A stretch of DNA of 64,000 bases from JABFRG01 sp038210445 (GCA_038210445.1 JBBQWQ010000041.1:7260-71259); one strand, 5' to 3'. Shown: positions 27,273-36,915, counted from the stretch's first letter. Notes: generated from the sequence alone by a model not told the origin. Program-made: numbers and translations.

Positions 27273-29693
27273 ATGATGTCGCTCTCGAACGTGATCTCGT
27301 CTCTCTTCTCCGATCCTTCGTTCTCCTCCTCCGGCGCGGAGCTGGTGGCCGCCGATGGGCGGACGTTCGCCTTTCAGGGCGCCACGCTCACCGGCGAGGC
27401 CTGCGGCGGCATTGCCCGCCTCGTTCTCGAGCAACACTTCAAGAACCCGTACAAGGAGACGCTGGCGATCACGTATCGCATGCCGCTTCCTGCGGAGGGC
27501 GCGGTGAGTGCCTACTCGTTCGAGGTGGGCGATCGCCGCATCCACGGTGAGATCGACACCAAGCAGAAGGCCCGCGACCGCTTCACCGCGGCGGTGGCCA
27601 AGGGGCACACGGCGGCGCTGCTGGAAGAGAGCCGGGGCAACATCTTCACGCAGGAGATCGGCAACGTGCCGCCGGAGACCGACCTCAAGGTGCGCATCGT
27701 GGTGGAGCAGCGCCTCGACTGGACGCCCGAGGGCGGCTGGGAGCTGCGCTTTCCCACGGTCATTGGCCCGCGCTACTTGAGTGCGCGCGACAGCGCCGAA
27801 GACGCCCGTGACGTGGGCATCCAGGTGGCGAGCGCCGAGCTGCCCTTCCGCATCGCCATCGAGATCAACGTGAAAGACGTCGTCTCGGAGGGCGGCCGCA
27901 TCACTTCGCCCACCCACACCGTGGCCGTCTCCGGCGGGTCGGTGAAGCTCGGCGCGGCCGCCGGCGCGCGGCTCGATCGCGACATCGTCCTCCGGTGGCC
28001 GGTGGCGGCGCGCAGCGTGGGGGCCTCGTGCGCGGTGGCCCGCCCGGCGGCGAGCGAGCCCCACGCGGCGTACGCATACGCGCTGGTAACCGTGGTCCCT
28101 CCGGCTCCGGCCGCGCGCGCCCGCCCGGTGGCGCGCGACCTCATGGTGCTCCTCGACACCAGTGGATCCATGAGTGGCTCACCGCTCGGTCAGGCCAAGC
28201 GCGCGGTGTGCGCGCTCCTCGACACCCTGGGGCCGCAGGATCGCTTCGAGGTCATCGAGTTCTCGAACGTGCCGCGGCGCTACAAGGAAGGCCCGCTGCT
28301 TTCTACCCCCGACGCGAAGCGCGAGGTAATTGCCTGGGTGCAAAAGCTCGAGGCCGGCGGCGCCACCGAGATGTACACCGCCATTCAAGATTCGCTCTCT
28401 GCCCTTCGGCAGAACGCCCAGCGTCAGGTGCTCTTGGTCACCGACGGCTACATCGGCGGCGAGGCGCAGATCATCCAGCTGCTCCACGAACGGTTTCCAA
28501 AATCGTGCAGGTTGCACGTTCTTGGCGTGGGCTCGGCGGTCAATCGCTCGCTCTCCGGGCCTTTGGCCCGCGCGGGCCGTGGCGTCGAGGTGCTCATCGG
28601 CCTGGAAGAAGACGTGGAAAAGTGCACCGACACCCTGTGCCGGCGCATGAACGCGCCGATTCTCACCGACGTCACGGTGGAGGGGCCGGCGCTCCTCGAG
28701 CACGCGCCCGCCATGCTTCCCGACGTCTTTCAGGGCGCGCCGCTGCTGGTGGCCGCCAAGGTCTCGCCCGCCGGTGGCACGCTGCGCGTTCGCGGCACCA
28801 CCGCCGACGGAGCGTGGGAGACCGAGGTGCAGGTGCCCGCCACGGCCGCCGGGCAGGGAAGCCCGGCGGTGGTATCGCTCTTCGCCCGGGAGTGCGTGGC
28901 CGACCTCGAGACCCGCTGGGCCATCGGCGCCGATCTCGGCCGCATCGACAAGGACATCGAGCGCATCGGGCTGGTGTTCAAGATCGCCACCCGCCTCACC
29001 TCGTTCGTCGCGGTGGACGAGACGGTGGTGCACGACGGCGGCACCAGCCGCCACGACGTGGTGCCCCAGGAGCTGCCCTACGGGACGCTCATGGAGGGCT
29101 TCGGTCTCGGAGGCGGCGGCGCCGCGCAAGGGCTTGCCCAGACTGTCTCTCGGAGCGAGGCCATGATGCCGCGGAGCGCGCCGGCCCCTGCTGCGTTCGC
29201 GCCTCCTCCTCCGCCTGCGGGGCCCGCAAAGCCGATGGGGGCGCCGCGGCCTGCGCTGGGCTCGGTGCTGCGCAGCCCCCAGCCCAAGGAGAAGAAGGAA
29301 GCCGCGCGTGAGGAGGCGCCCGACACCCTGCGACGTATCGAGCCCACCATGGACGAGAGCGACGCCGAGGACCGAACCATGGTCAAGGCCGAGCCCGACG
29401 CACCGGCGCTCGCCCGAGGTGCGGGCGCTGCGCCGCAACAGGCGTCCACGCAGGGAGCCGATGCGGGCGCCCCCAAAGAGGCGGGCGCCCCAAAAGAGGC
29501 GGGCGCGCCGAAAGAGGCGGGCGAGGCCGACAAGGCCGACAAGACCCACGTCGCCCCCTCGCTCGGGGTGGCCTGGGGGCCCGCGGTCGCCCCCCGGCCT
29601 GCGCCGAAGGCGAAGCGCTTGCGGCTCCTCCTCCTCGCCCTGGCCATCCTGGCCTTCCTCGTTGGCCTCGTGGTGTACCTCCTCCGCCGATGA
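27273..29693 (+). CDS. VIT and von Willebrand factor A domain membrane-anchored protein
   Basis: 806 residues. The N-terminal VIT domain (about 15-140; HFKNPYKETLAITYRMPLP, GNIFTQEIGNVPP) and the vWA domain (from about 288) with an intact metal-ion-dependent adhesion site (LLDTSGSMSGS, Thr in GGATEMY, Asp in VTDGYIGG) match the inter-alpha-trypsin-inhibitor-like group. There is no signal peptide. A Pro/Ala/Glu-rich linker (about 625-775), including three GAPKEA repeats, leads to one C-terminal hydrophobic helix (about 778-803), so the protein is probably tail-anchored with its domains in the cytoplasm. It starts an operon with an ECF sigma factor and an 81-residue protein, joined by ATGA overlaps. 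The role may be to hold or release the sigma factor, which is inference. Confidence 0.85.
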   Translation: MMSLSNVISSLFSDPSFSSSGAELVAADGRTFAFQGATLTGEACGGIARLVLEQHFKNPYKETLAITYRMPLPAEGAVSAYSFEVGDRRIHGEIDTKQKARDRFTAAVAKGHTAALLEESRGNIFTQEIGNVPPETDLKVRIVVEQRLDWTPEGGWELRFPTVIGPRYLSARDSAEDARDVGIQVASAELPFRIAIEINVKDVVSEGGRITSPTHTVAVSGGSVKLGAAAGARLDRDIVLRWPVAARSVGASCAVARPAASEPHAAYAYALVTVVPPAPAARARPVARDLMVLLDTSGSMSGSPLGQAKRAVCALLDTLGPQDRFEVIEFSNVPRRYKEGPLLSTPDAKREVIAWVQKLEAGGATEMYTAIQDSLSALRQNAQRQVLLVTDGYIGGEAQIIQLLHERFPKSCRLHVLGVGSAVNRSLSGPLARAGRGVEVLIGLEEDVEKCTDTLCRRMNAPILTDVTVEGPALLEHAPAMLPDVFQGAPLLVAAKVSPAGGTLRVRGTTADGAWETEVQVPATAAGQGSPAVVSLFARECVADLETRWAIGADLGRIDKDIERIGLVFKIATRLTSFVAVDETVVHDGGTSRHDVVPQELPYGTLMEGFGLGGGGAAQGLAQTVSRSEAMMPRSAPAPAAFAPPPPPAGPAKPMGAPRPALGSVLRSPQPKEKKEAAREEAPDTLRRIEPTMDESDAEDRTMVKAEPDAPALARGAGAAPQQASTQGADAGAPKEAGAPKEAGAPKEAGEADKADKTHVAPSLGVAWGPAVAPRPAPKAKRLRLLLLALAILAFLVGLVVYLLRR
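29463..29516 (+). repeat. Three tandem 18-bp coding repeats
   Basis: Three units of the type GCGGGCGCCCCCAAAGAG, at 29463, 29481 and 29499, differ at a few third-codon positions and encode AGAPKE. They lie in the linker before the membrane anchor of the VIT-vWA protein. The repeat number could vary between strains. Confidence 0.9.
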
Positions 29694-30259
29694 ACGAAGA
29701 CCTCGACTTCCTCGTCATCGCCATCGCCCAGGGAGACGTCAGCGCGTTCTCCCGGTGGCTGGCCAGCGCCGAAGCGCCCCTACGTGGCAGCCTCGTTCGC
29801 TTCGCCACGGTGGTCGATACGGAAGCCGTCCTGCAAGAGGCCATGCTCCGCATCTGGAGCGTGGCCTCTCGCTTCGAGCCCGACGGCAGGCCCCATGGTC
29901 TCTTCCGACTCGCGCTGCGCATTGCCCGCAACCTCGCCATCAGCGAGCTGCGGCGCACGCGCGCAACGCCGGTGCCCAGCGAGATGCTGGCCGAGGAGCC
30001 GGAGGCCGCCGCCTGGGCGCCGCCCGACCCGATGCTCCAGAAAGTGCTCCGTAAGTGCCACGAGGCGCTCCCCGACAAGCCCAAAGAGGCGCTCGGGGCG
30101 CGCCTCGCCTCGCAAGGTGGCGAGCCCGACGAGGTGCTCGCGCACCGCCTGCAAATGCGCCTCAACACGTTTCTCCAGAACATCACCCGGGCCCGCCGCC
30201 TGCTCGCCGGGTGCCTCTCCAAGCACGGCGTTCAGGTCGACCCGGAGCTCTCGTCATGA
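29690..30259 (+). CDS. ECF-type RNA polymerase sigma factor
   Basis: 189 residues. Region 2 is recognisable around 35-95 (DTEAVLQEAMLRIWSVASRF, then IARNLAISELRRTR). Region 4 is divergent (about 115-175; QMRLNTFLQNITRARRLLAG), where the usual VALRRARERLR-type helix is visible only as NITRARRLLAGC. It is coupled by ATGA overlaps to the VIT-vWA gene upstream and the 81-residue gene downstream. No zinc-type anti-sigma factor is present, so one of these neighbours may control its activity. Confidence 0.82.
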   Translation: MNEDLDFLVIAIAQGDVSAFSRWLASAEAPLRGSLVRFATVVDTEAVLQEAMLRIWSVASRFEPDGRPHGLFRLALRIARNLAISELRRTRATPVPSEMLAEEPEAAAWAPPDPMLQKVLRKCHEALPDKPKEALGARLASQGGEPDEVLAHRLQMRLNTFLQNITRARRLLAGCLSKHGVQVDPELSS

Positions 30260-30501
30260 CCCAGCCGCCCATTCCCCCGCGAACGCCCGACCCGGAAGAC
30301 CCGCTGGTGGAGCAGGTCGCCTCGGCCTATCGGCCCATGCATCCTGCACGTATCGCGGCACATCCAGTGTGGCACGACCTCTCAGCGCAGGGCCGGGTTC
30401 GCGCCTTCGAGCTGGCCACGGCGCTGCGCAAGGTGGAGGCAGCGCTGGACCCGGAAGGCCTCTCGAGCACCGCCCGCTCCGTGCTCTCGCGCTTGCGCTG
30501 A
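30256..30501 (+). CDS. 81-residue protein in the ECF sigma operon
   Basis: The ATG overlaps the sigma factor stop (ATGA), which fixes the start. After a Pro-rich N-terminus (TQPPIPPRTPDPEDP) there is a helical region with HPARIAAHPVWHDLSAQGRVRAFELATALRKVEAAL. No Cys or His cluster and no membrane helix are present. The family is not recognised. By position it could be a small anti-sigma or anti-anti-sigma protein, but nothing in the sequence proves this. Confidence 0.65.
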   Translation: MTQPPIPPRTPDPEDPLVEQVASAYRPMHPARIAAHPVWHDLSAQGRVRAFELATALRKVEAALDPEGLSSTARSVLSRLR

Positions 30502-30548
30502 GTCGCCACCATGGGACCGCGGCCGGTTCCGCGATATACTGCCGCGCG

Positions 30549-32462
30549 ATGACAACGACCTCGAACTCCTCGGGCGCGATTCGCCTGGGGGCAGATTTTG
30601 CGCGGAACCTTTCGCGGGCTTTGCCCCGCCTGCTCGCGAGCGGGGCGCTGCCCGACGACTGGGACCCGCGGGCGACGACCTACGATCTCCAGCGTTTCGA
30701 TTCCGACGAAGCGTTCGCGCCGCGGTTCGAGCGCGCGGTCGCGGAGATGGTGCGCGACGAGGTGATGGCCCCGCCGCAACTTCGCGAGCGGCTCGTCGCC
30801 GTGGGCCTGCCCTTCGACTATGCGCGCCTCGGCCAGCCACTCTCGACGGTCCTCGAGCTCTTTCTCCAAGCGCGCGCCAACGCCGAGCGCTGCTTCTCGT
30901 TCGCGTCGGTCACCAAGCCTTGGCTCGCCATCGTCGAATCGCCCAAGCGCACGCTGCCGGTACGTGTTTTCGCCGAGGGCTCGCTCCCCATCTCGGCAGC
31001 CAAAGCGGCGGAGCTCCGCGCCCAGGGCTGCGAGCTGCACGAGAACTGGGCAGAGCCGTTGCCGGCGGCCCGGGCCGATGTGCTCACGGTGTTGGTGACG
31101 CGTGCCTCGTTCGAGGGCGATCTGCAAGCGGTCGCGGCCGACGCGGTGTGCTTCGCGCTCCCCGTGGCCGATCCCCATCGCGGCGGCATCTTGCTCATTC
31201 GCGACGTCGCCCGCGTCGACCCGAAAGGCATTCAGCTGATCCGCAAGCGCACCGTGGCCGCCATGCTCGCAGCCGACGCGCGCGCGGAGCTGGAGCGCAT
31301 CGCCGGGCAGGCTCCCCAAGCGCTCCCCGAAGCGACCGCGGCAGCGTGCGACGCCAAGCTGCGAGCGGTGTTTCCGGAGATTCAGGAGTCGCTCTATTTT
31401 TGCACTGGGCTCGCGGCCGAGGCCGCGGTGTTCGCGGCCGCCGCCGACGTGCTGGGCCCGGACCCCATCGCGCTTTTCTACGCGCAGAACGGCTACGGCG
31501 GCACCGGGCAGCTCATCAGCGATTTGCTCGCGCGGCCGGGCACCATCGTTCCCCGGCCACTCGCCGTGTTCGGTCAAGACCTCACGCTGGTCGATCGCGT
31601 GCTGGCGGGCCTCGCGCAGCTGGCGGGCGCCCCGGCCTGCGTCTTCCTCGAAACCCCCACCAACCCCGAGCTCCAGGCGCACGACTTCGACGCCCTCATG
31701 CAAGGGCTCCGCGCGTACGCCCAGCGCTGGCAGCGTAAGGTGCCGGTGATCGTCGACACCACGCTCGCGCCCCTGTTCCCGATCTTCGCCAAGGCGTTCG
31801 CCCGGGACTGGCCGTTCGTCCTCGTGAAGAGCGGCTCCAAGTACTTCACCAAGGGCAAGGCCACGCTGGGGGTGGTCGCGTGCGCCAACGAACCTTTGGG
31901 CCTGGCTATCCTTGCGCGGGCCCGTGCGCTGGGCGTTGATGCCGACTCGTTCGCGCGGCCCCACCAGCTCGCCGAGCTCAGCGCAGGCCTCGACGATCTC
32001 GCGCCGCGCATGAAATCTATCAGCGACAACACCATGCGCCTCGCCGCTGGTCTTCGCCGCGCGCTGGGGGCGCGTGGGCACGACATCACGCTCTACGCCA
32101 TCTCCGAGCCGCAGGTGGCCGATGGTCTGGCCACCGGCATGCTGTCGTTCTACCTGCCGCCAGCGCCCACCCAACATGCCGATCTCGTCGACGAGTTCGT
32201 GGAGTACCTCCTTCGGCACGCACCGGCGCTGGTGAAGAACCGGGTGAGCTACGGCCAGTCCACCGGCGACGCTGCGCCCGACTACTTCTACGTCATCAAC
32301 CCCGAGGAATCGACGCAAGGCGCGCTCTCGGCAGAAGTGAAGAACGCGCAGAAGAAGGACAACGTGCAAATTTGCCGCGTGTCGGTGCCCGAGCACGCCG
32401 ACGTGGAGGGCCTGCTCGCCGCCATGGAAGGCTTCTTCGTGGAGAAATACGGCGCGCGCTGA
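30549..32462 (+). CDS. PLP-dependent Cys/Met-metabolism-fold protein with long N-terminal domain
   Basis: 637 residues. The C-terminal part (about 275-637) has the gamma-synthase/lyase pattern: FLETPTNPE (367-375), VIVDTTLAPLFP (aspartate 403, contacting the PLP nitrogen) and VKSGSKYFTKGKATLG, where Lys431 is the likely Schiff-base lysine. The family does beta/gamma elimination or replacement on cysteine, homocysteine and methionine derivatives. About 270 N-terminal residues of mixed helices have no counterpart in ordinary family members, which run near 400 residues. The gene starts 47 bp after the sigma operon and may be cotranscribed. The substrate is unknown. Confidence 0.72.
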   Translation: MTTTSNSSGAIRLGADFARNLSRALPRLLASGALPDDWDPRATTYDLQRFDSDEAFAPRFERAVAEMVRDEVMAPPQLRERLVAVGLPFDYARLGQPLSTVLELFLQARANAERCFSFASVTKPWLAIVESPKRTLPVRVFAEGSLPISAAKAAELRAQGCELHENWAEPLPAARADVLTVLVTRASFEGDLQAVAADAVCFALPVADPHRGGILLIRDVARVDPKGIQLIRKRTVAAMLAADARAELERIAGQAPQALPEATAAACDAKLRAVFPEIQESLYFCTGLAAEAAVFAAAADVLGPDPIALFYAQNGYGGTGQLISDLLARPGTIVPRPLAVFGQDLTLVDRVLAGLAQLAGAPACVFLETPTNPELQAHDFDALMQGLRAYAQRWQRKVPVIVDTTLAPLFPIFAKAFARDWPFVLVKSGSKYFTKGKATLGVVACANEPLGLAILARARALGVDADSFARPHQLAELSAGLDDLAPRMKSISDNTMRLAAGLRRALGARGHDITLYAISEPQVADGLATGMLSFYLPPAPTQHADLVDEFVEYLLRHAPALVKNRVSYGQSTGDAAPDYFYVINPEESTQGALSAEVKNAQKKDNVQICRVSVPEHADVEGLLAAMEGFFVEKYGAR

Positions 32463-32471
32463 CGCTCCGGC

Positions 32472-34043
32472 TCAGAAGCAGTCGTGGCCGCCGGGGCAGT
32501 CGTTGGTGGAGGGTACGTCGGCGAACGAGGTCGACGCCTCGAACTCGCCGGAGAGGGAGCCCGTGAACTCGAGGCTCGCCGAGAGCATGAAGCCTTCCTT
32601 GCTCCAGTATTTGTTGTCGCGCACGGCGGCCGGCAGGCGCACCCGCATCACCACCGTCTTGCCATCCGGGAGAATGCCCACGTCGCGCACGCCGGTGCCG
32701 AAATTTCCCGCCAGCGGCGCGGTGGTCTTGGCCTCCAGATCGATGAGGAACGGCGTGCCGCCCAGGCCGTCCTTGCGCTTCTCGAGGGTGAGGACGTGCT
32801 TGCCATCGGCAAGCTGCACGAAGCGATCGAGTCCGGCCTGGGGGCCAGAGAATGGCGCGAAGGCCTTGGTCTCGAGATCGAAGTAGCCGAACGGCGACTT
32901 CTCTTGGAACACCTCGGCGCTGGCGCCCACTTCGCCGGAGAAGCCGTTGGCGCTCAAGGTGGCGTTGCCGTAGGCGCTGGCGCGCGCGCGGGTCTTCACC
33001 TTGATAGAGGCATCGACCAAGAGCCCCCGGCCGTCGCGGGTCATGGCGAAGCGGGGCAGGGCGTTGCCGATACCGTGGAGCGAGAACGTGAGCTTCGCCG
33101 GGTCGATGACCATGATGTGGTACTGCGGTTCGCCGCTAGGGATCTGGCTCTTGTCGTCGAACATGGCGGCGTCGATGCGCTTCACGTCGACGTAGGCCAC
33201 CAGGCGCTTGCCATCGGGGCTCATGGAGACCGGACCGAAGCCGGGCAGGTTCTTGACGAACGAAGCGCTGCCGGCGGCGAGATCGACGACGCTCACCGGG
33301 TCGGGATTGCTCCAGGTCTCGCCCGGGTTGGGGGCGCGGTCGGGTTCGCAGAACGTGGGCGAAACGAAGGCGCGGCGCTCGTCGGGCGTGACCACCACCG
33401 GCGCTTCGCAGTTCGGAATGTCGAGCGACGTGACCGCTGCGGTGTCGAGGTTCACGAGCGACACCGGCGTGTGCGGCTTGATGGTGGGATCGCCGCGCCA
33501 GGTGGTGTGACCGACCACGATGGCCTCGGCCCGGGTCTTGAGAAACGCCAGCGATACCGGCTGCGCGCCCAGCTCGGCCACGCCGCGCACCTCGCCGGTC
33601 TTGGGCGAGACGATGAGCGCCCGGTGCGAGTCACCCACCACCAGCGAGGAGTCGGTCTCGGTGACGCGGAGGAGCGAGATGGCGGTGTCCACCAGCTGCT
33701 GCTGCCACAGCTCCTTGCGGGTCGCGAGATCGAGGCCCACGAGCACGCCATCGGCGCGTACCGCGAAGGCGGTGTCGGAGGTGCGGGCGAAGGCCACGCG
33801 GCGGAGCTGCTTGGGGAGCTCGCTGTACTTCTTGGTGGCGATGTCGAGCACCACGGTCACGTCGTTGCGCTGGAGCACCGCGTACTTGCCGCTGGGCGCC
33901 AGGGTCATGGCGCCGGTCTGTAGGTCTTCGCCGTCGACCACCTGCGTGCGATCGTTGGCGTTGGCACCCCCCTGTTCGACCGGCGAATCCGCGCAAGCGA
34001 CAACACCACACACGAGCACCGTGAAGAGGCCCAAAGCGCGCAT
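32472..34043 (-). CDS. Beta-propeller-type lipoprotein
   Basis: 523 residues from the ATG at 34043, with GGAG upstream. The lipobox is VVAC (Cys17). Repeated units such as MTLAPSGKYAVLQRN, PVSMSPDGKRLVAYVD and DVGILPDGKTVVMRV resemble the YVTN/WD-like strands of beta-propellers that bind ligands or partners at the surface. A C-terminal CPGGHDCF could form a disulfide. No enzyme residues identified. Convergent with the PLP gene, with a 9-bp gap. Confidence 0.65.
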   Translation of the reverse strand: MRALGLFTVLVCGVVACADSPVEQGGANANDRTQVVDGEDLQTGAMTLAPSGKYAVLQRNDVTVVLDIATKKYSELPKQLRRVAFARTSDTAFAVRADGVLVGLDLATRKELWQQQLVDTAISLLRVTETDSSLVVGDSHRALIVSPKTGEVRGVAELGAQPVSLAFLKTRAEAIVVGHTTWRGDPTIKPHTPVSLVNLDTAAVTSLDIPNCEAPVVVTPDERRAFVSPTFCEPDRAPNPGETWSNPDPVSVVDLAAGSASFVKNLPGFGPVSMSPDGKRLVAYVDVKRIDAAMFDDKSQIPSGEPQYHIMVIDPAKLTFSLHGIGNALPRFAMTRDGRGLLVDASIKVKTRARASAYGNATLSANGFSGEVGASAEVFQEKSPFGYFDLETKAFAPFSGPQAGLDRFVQLADGKHVLTLEKRKDGLGGTPFLIDLEAKTTAPLAGNFGTGVRDVGILPDGKTVVMRVRLPAAVRDNKYWSKEGFMLSASLEFTGSLSGEFEASTSFADVPSTNDCPGGHDCF

Positions 34044-34185
34044 ATTTTTGACTCCAAGCGAAAGAGCAAAGGCGCGGCACGCGTCGGCGATGCGCGGCCT
34101 TTGCAAGGTATTCTGGGCAGACGGACCAGCCGTTCGCTTTATTCTGCCCACCGCATATTTCGCTACGGGTGGAAGACTCGGAGTG

Positions 34186-35280
34186 TCACTGCCCGAACGC
34201 GGCTTCGATCTGCTTGGCCACGTCGGAGGTGGCGCGGGCGCCCAGCACCGAGAGCAGGGAGCGCCGCTCGCGCTCGCTGAAGCAGCCGCCCTGGGTGGCG
34301 ATGAACTGACGCGCTGCCAAGGCGCCCGCGGCCCGTGCGTACGTGGCTTCGTCGCCGGCAGTGCCGATCGGCAGCGGCTTCGGATCGGCGGTGCGGGCAA
34401 GTTCTTCCTGGGCCCGGGCGAGGGCGCGCTCCCCTAGCAGATCCATCACGGTCTGCAGGTGCACCCAGGCGCGGTGGTCGAAGAGCGCCTTGGTGGCGCG
34501 CCCCAGCGCAGCGTCGACCCCCGGCGCCTCTTCGCGGTTCAAGGCCCGCTGAATGAGCGTTCGACCCGGGCGCGACCGAAGCAGCGCAAGGTTTTGCTCA
34601 TTGAACGCGAAGCTGGGCGCGTGCCGCTCGCAGGTTGCAAAGTCGGTGAGCGGAGTCCGCGAGAGGAACTTGGCGATGGCCGCGGCATAGGTGTGCTCTG
34701 CACCGACTACCGGAAGTGACATGAGCGGGTGCGGGGTCTTGATGACGTTCACCCGGCGGAACTCCGGCCAGGCGGTGAGGCGCGCCGGGGGCGCAGTGCC
34801 CAGGAACTTTGCGCTGCCGGTCCACCACTTCACCTCGGTGTCGGTGCGGGTGATTTCGAACATGCGCCCGAACAGCGTGTGGCGGGAGAGCGCCTCCTTG
34901 GGCGACCGTGGGGGCGGGATGCGGTCGAGGGTCTTCTCGGCGATCTCCACCAGCCGTGCTGGCGCGCTCTTGCGAAAGAGACCCACCAAGGCTGGGTGCG
35001 TCGCCTGCACCAGATCGTGGAGCACCGCCGCCAGGGCCCACTCTTCGGCGCTGAAGTTCTCGAAGCGATCGACGCCGGCGAGCTCGCGCCCGCGGCGACA
35101 CCGAGCCAGCTGCACGTGCGAGAATCGCTCCGGGTCCACCGGTGGGCGATCGCTCTCGATGGAGAGCGCCATGCGCCCACCGATAGGGCGTTCGGGGTTC
35201 ATCTCTCCGCCGAGCACGAGGGGCGCGAGGAAGCTCTGGAAGAGCCGCTCGGCCGTGGCGCCGATGTCCGCCTTGGCCAT
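34186..35280 (-). CDS. Protein of unknown function, pair with 35283-36824
   Basis: 364 residues, soluble, with no signal peptide. A repeated helical character is visible, with conserved-looking SRHTLFGRMFEITRTD and EVKWWTGSAKFLG in the middle and an EVATQGGCFSERERRSLL-like helix near the end (IATQGGCFSERERRSLL). No nucleotide-binding or catalytic motif was recognised. It begins 2 bp after the stop of the upstream gene, so the two are one operon and their products probably act together. Confidence 0.6.
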   Translation of the reverse strand: MAKADIGATAERLFQSFLAPLVLGGEMNPERPIGGRMALSIESDRPPVDPERFSHVQLARCRRGRELAGVDRFENFSAEEWALAAVLHDLVQATHPALVGLFRKSAPARLVEIAEKTLDRIPPPRSPKEALSRHTLFGRMFEITRTDTEVKWWTGSAKFLGTAPPARLTAWPEFRRVNVIKTPHPLMSLPVVGAEHTYAAAIAKFLSRTPLTDFATCERHAPSFAFNEQNLALLRSRPGRTLIQRALNREEAPGVDAALGRATKALFDHRAWVHLQTVMDLLGERALARAQEELARTADPKPLPIGTAGDEATYARAAGALAARQFIATQGGCFSERERRSLLSVLGARATSDVAKQIEAAFGQ

Positions 35281-35282
35281 CG

Positions 35283-36824
35283 CTATCGGACCGCCGGATC
35301 AGCGGGTGGCATGCCGGGAGGAAGCTGCCGAATCGTATTGGGCGCCTCTTCCGGCGGCGGCTCGGCGCCGCCCATGGGGAAGAGGCCGAGCGGCGCCACC
35401 AGCAGGTCCACCGGGGCGTCCTCCAGCGCACGCTCGATGGCCTCGGCCATGATCGGCTCCCAGGGCTTGGCTTCGAGCAGCGCGTTCTCGAGCGGGACGA
35501 AGGCGCTCTCTTCGATGGAAAGAGCGCGCGCCTCGCGCGTGATGAACACCGCCATGGAACTGGGGGCCCCCAGCGCCCGGTGAAGCACCTCGGGCGACAC
35601 TGCGGGCGTGACCTCGTAGCCCGCAGGAATGAAGAGCTGCGTGTGGAACTCCACGAAGAAGATGCCCAGGGGAATGGCCTCGATGCCCTGCGGACAGCGG
35701 AGGAATGCGCCGTGGGCGGTGACCGCGATGCGGGTATTGGCGATGGTGCGCTGGGGTAGCGCGTAGGCGATCTTGCGGAGCAGCGGAATCTCGGCCGGCG
35801 AGACCCACGACGCGGTGACGTTCTTCCACGCCGAGGACGACGGCACCACGCGCAGCGGCACGCGCACCGGCGGCGCCTGGCTGGTACCGGTGGCGATGCT
35901 CTCGGTCGGGCCTACCTCGCGCATCTCCACCCGGGCGAAGGCTCGGATATCACCCAGCTGGGGCAGCTTCTCCACCGTCCAGGGCTCGTCGCCGCGACCC
36001 CGCAGGAACACCATGCCCAGGGGATCGAAGATGGGGCACGCGCGGAGCGCGACCGGATGCCGATAGCCCACTTCGACGCCGATGCCGGGGCCCGCCGGAA
36101 GGAACGTGGTGAGGCCCGGCGTGCCTTGCAAGAGCGGGCGCATGCGGGCCGGAAGGTCGGGCACTTTGAACACGTAGCGGCGGGTGGGGCCCTCGTCGAA
36201 CGCGCTCGCAGGCGGCCACTCGGCAACGCCCACTTCGGCGTCCACCCGTGAGCGAACGAAGTAGTGAATGAGCGCGGGCCCCAAACCTTGCTCGGCCACC
36301 ACGTAGCGCAGGCCGGACTCCTCGGTCGTCGAGGGGTCCACGTGCGGCATGAGCCGGAGCAGCAGCGAGCGGATCTCGATCTCCTTCTCGACCTCGTACA
36401 CCTGGGTGAACTTGTCGTGATAGAGCGCCAGGGCCGCATCGGTGGTGAGCAGCTGCCCGGCGTCGTAACCGAACGGGGCGGCGGCGTCACGGTACTGCAC
36501 GAAGTGGCGGCTGGTGCCGGTGAACGTGAACCCGCCCACCAGGCGTCCGGTCTCGGAGATGCGATCCATGCGATCGCTCGACTCGGCGGCGAACTCGAGG
36601 GTGATCTCCCGGGTGCCGAGCTTGGAGCGCACCAGGCGAATCTCGAGGCTGGGCAAGAGGTCTTCGAGGGAGCGCTCGCGGGTGTACACCGCCAGCCAAG
36701 CCACCAGACGATCGATCGAGGGCAGCAGCACCAGCCCCTTCGCACCGAGGGCCACTCCCTTGCCGTCGAGGCCGAGACCCGGCGTCCGCAGGCGGGTTTG
36801 GTGCAGCGCAATTCTCTCGAGCAT
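35283..36824 (-). CDS. Protein of unknown function, first of a two-gene operon
   Basis: 513 residues from the ATG at 36824; nothing upstream in frame looks like a domain. It is an alternating strand/helix protein with no signal peptide or membrane segment. Distinct stretches are LLPSIDRLVAWLAVYTRERSL near the N-terminus, YRHPVALRACPIFDPLG in the middle, and a Pro-rich C-terminus (GGAEPPPEEAP). I recognise no family. The pair with the 364-residue gene is divergent from the OmpA gene across 91 bp. Confidence 0.6.
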   Translation of the reverse strand: MLERIALHQTRLRTPGLGLDGKGVALGAKGLVLLPSIDRLVAWLAVYTRERSLEDLLPSLEIRLVRSKLGTREITLEFAAESSDRMDRISETGRLVGGFTFTGTSRHFVQYRDAAAPFGYDAGQLLTTDAALALYHDKFTQVYEVEKEIEIRSLLLRLMPHVDPSTTEESGLRYVVAEQGLGPALIHYFVRSRVDAEVGVAEWPPASAFDEGPTRRYVFKVPDLPARMRPLLQGTPGLTTFLPAGPGIGVEVGYRHPVALRACPIFDPLGMVFLRGRGDEPWTVEKLPQLGDIRAFARVEMREVGPTESIATGTSQAPPVRVPLRVVPSSSAWKNVTASWVSPAEIPLLRKIAYALPQRTIANTRIAVTAHGAFLRCPQGIEAIPLGIFFVEFHTQLFIPAGYEVTPAVSPEVLHRALGAPSSMAVFITREARALSIEESAFVPLENALLEAKPWEPIMAEAIERALEDAPVDLLVAPLGLFPMGGAEPPPEEAPNTIRQLPPGMPPADPAVR

Positions 36825-36915
36825 TGCAGCGATGTTAGCTGAGCCACGGCACAAAAGGAGTCTCCCTTTTTGCCTCCCCGAAGCCTTCGCGTTTCGTGCT
36901 ACGGAGGGTGCCATC

